Positions 6,386 through 7,017 of a DNA stretch of 7,017 nt are shown piece after piece. The stretch spans positions 1-7,017 of the forward strand of contig CAORJJ010000093.1 of the NCBI GenBank assembly GCA_948517135.1, given 5' to 3'. Numbering within the stretch: position 1 is the first letter of the stretch; the number at the start of each line of letters is the position of its first letter. The notes below the pieces were generated by a model that did no database searches, had not been told where the DNA came from, and saw only the letters and a list, made by a program, of their open reading frames with translations. Position numbers and translations under genes: made by a program. The stretch comes from an uncultured Clostridia bacterium (GTDB taxonomy: Bacteria; Bacillota; Clostridia; TANB77; CAG-508).

Positions 6386-6401
6386 GATTACAAAAGTAAT
6401 C
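6386..6401. repeat. Palindrome at the SCIFF transcription start (possible operator)
   Basis: GATTAC and GTAATC form a perfect 6-bp inverted repeat around AAAA. It begins seven bases downstream of the -10 box, where transcription should start. A second smaller one, GTTA-ATAG-TAAC, abuts it at 6374-6385. It could be a repressor site or a 5' RNA hairpin. Confidence 0.5.
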
Positions 6402-6407
6402 TTTGTT

Positions 6408-6436
6408 ATTATACAAGATTTTTGAAATTATGTCAA
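6408..6436 (-). promoter_or_regulatory. scfA: Perfect-consensus sigma-A promoter of the SCIFF gene
   Basis: On the - strand TTGACA (6431-6436) and TATAAT (6408-6413) are both 6 of 6 matches with the ideal 17-base spacer. The leader would be about 60 bases long. This is by far the best promoter in the window and implies strong vegetative expression. Confidence 0.92.
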
Positions 6437-6549
6437 CAAAAATGCTTTAGAATATTTTTTAGGGAAATATAAATTTAATATATTAAAGAATGTAGTAAAA
6501 AAAGGAATAAAAATGAAATCATGTCATATATAATTATGAGGTGATTTTT

Positions 6550-7017
6550 TTGATTTATATTGATGTTGAAGAAAATAAGAAAATAGATGTTAAGAAAAAT
6601 TTTGCACAAAAAATGATTTCTAATATAGTAAGCAAGATAAATTCTAAATCTAGTAAATTTTTAGTTGAAAAATTTGAGGACAAGGTGTTAATAACACTTC
6701 CAAATCTAAAAAATAAAACATTGAATAAACTTTCTAAATATATAAAAGAAAATTGTATTTTTATGGTATGTATGTCAGATAATTTATTAAAAAGTGATAT
6801 TTTTATGGAGTATATAAAAGGACAGAATGTAAAAATATTTGATGGAAGATGGCTATTTAAAATTTTAACAATTAATGAAGTAAGATATATTGTAGAAAAT
6901 AAAAAAGAAAAAATTGAATATCAAGAAGTATCTATTTTATCAAATGAAATTAGCGATATAATTGTTTTTATGATACGTAATCTTGCAGATAAAGTAAAAA
7001 TTATAAATGTTTTAACT
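6550..7017 (+). CDS. Unrecognised protein, 5' part (runs off the window)
   Basis: An open frame of 156 codons with no stop begins at TTG (6550), placed six bases after GAGGTG at 6538-6543; no ATG is better placed, the first internal one being M22. The product starts MIYIDVEENKKIDVKKNF and is charged, with no signal peptide or strong membrane segment. Residues around 72-80 (CIFMVCMSD) and 147-156 (VKIINVLT) look like buried beta strands. The latter follows a helix-like stretch, NEISDIIVFMIRNLADK, so an alpha/beta, possibly Rossmann-like, domain may begin there; this is inference. FDGRWLFK at about 97-104 is a distinctive motif. Base composition returns to very AT-rich. No convincing promoter is seen in 6440-6537. 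Confidence 0.75.
   Translation, partial: MIYIDVEENKKIDVKKNFAQKMISNIVSKINSKSSKFLVEKFEDKVLITLPNLKNKTLNKLSKYIKENCIFMVCMSDNLLKSDIFMEYIKGQNVKIFDGRWLFKILTINEVRYIVENKKEKIEYQEVSILSNEISDIIVFMIRNLADKVKIINVLT

Larger units (their letters stand above)
5262..6436. other. Higher-GC segment carrying the MBL-fold and SCIFF genes
   Basis: The block between the terminator at 5262 and the promoter at 6436 differs from its surroundings. Line 5341-5400 has 24 G+C in 60 bases, whereas line 1681-1740 in spoIIIAE has 9. Gln codons are 10 CAG to 3 CAA here and 2 to 28 in spoIIIAB-AH. It lies directly after tRNA-Gln, but no direct repeat of the tRNA end is visible at the far side and no integrase is present. Transfer is possible but unproven. 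Confidence 0.5.

Noticed and set aside
5182..6436. Integrated element bounded by duplicated tRNA-Gln ends
   Set aside because: I looked for a repeat of the tRNA 3' end on the right side of the higher-GC segment and saw none, and there is no integrase or transposase in the window.
6513..6533. Six-codon leader peptide (MKSCHI) before the last gene
   Set aside because: It has an AAAGGA-like site, but such short frames are common by chance in AT-rich DNA, and no attenuator structure is visible.
6529..6534. TATAAT as promoter of the last gene
   Set aside because: Transcription would start within or after the ribosome binding site at 6538-6543, and no matching -35 box was found.

Overview
The window is a 7.0 kb piece of a very AT-rich genome of an anaerobic, endospore-forming member of the Clostridia. 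Three things support this: seven consecutive genes of the spoIIIA sporulation operon, very low GC (one sampled 60-base line inside spoIIIAE is about 15% G+C), and a SCIFF six-cysteine peptide gene, a family essentially confined to Clostridia. The sequence does not settle the genus; an uncultured gut-type clostridium would fit.

Region 1 (1-4015, + strand) is the spoIIIA operon from spoIIIAB to spoIIIAH, closely packed with gaps of 0-13 nt or short overlaps. The first 49 bases may hold the 3' end of an upstream gene, possibly spoIIIAA. The products build the mother-cell half of the SpoIIIA-SpoIIQ channel (the 'feeding tube') across the space between mother cell and forespore: AB, AC, AD and AE form the membrane platform, and AF, AG and AH are ring-building proteins with soluble domains. 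SpoIIIAE appears to lack the N-terminal signal peptide known from Bacillus.

Region 2 (4016-5010) holds two convergent genes for small secreted, membrane-anchored proteins of unknown function. Both have a signal peptide, a low-complexity polar stretch and one C-terminal membrane helix. Each ends in its own hairpin terminator. A perfect 10-bp inverted repeat precedes the first gene.

Region 3 (5085-5243) is a tRNA-Gln gene with anticodon CUG, encoded CCA and its own terminator.

Region 4 (5262-6436, - strand) is compositionally different, about 40% G+C in a sampled line. It carries a metallo-beta-lactamase-fold hydrolase and, upstream of it, a 50-residue SCIFF ranthipeptide precursor with a perfect-consensus sigma-A promoter and a strong terminator. 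No radical SAM maturase is present in the window, so the precursor is an orphan here. Gln codons are 10 CAG to 3 CAA in these two genes, against 2 CAG to 28 CAA in spoIIIAB-AH, and the neighbouring tRNA reads CAG.

Region 5 (6550-7017, + strand) is the start of an unrecognised protein with a TTG start; it runs off the window end.
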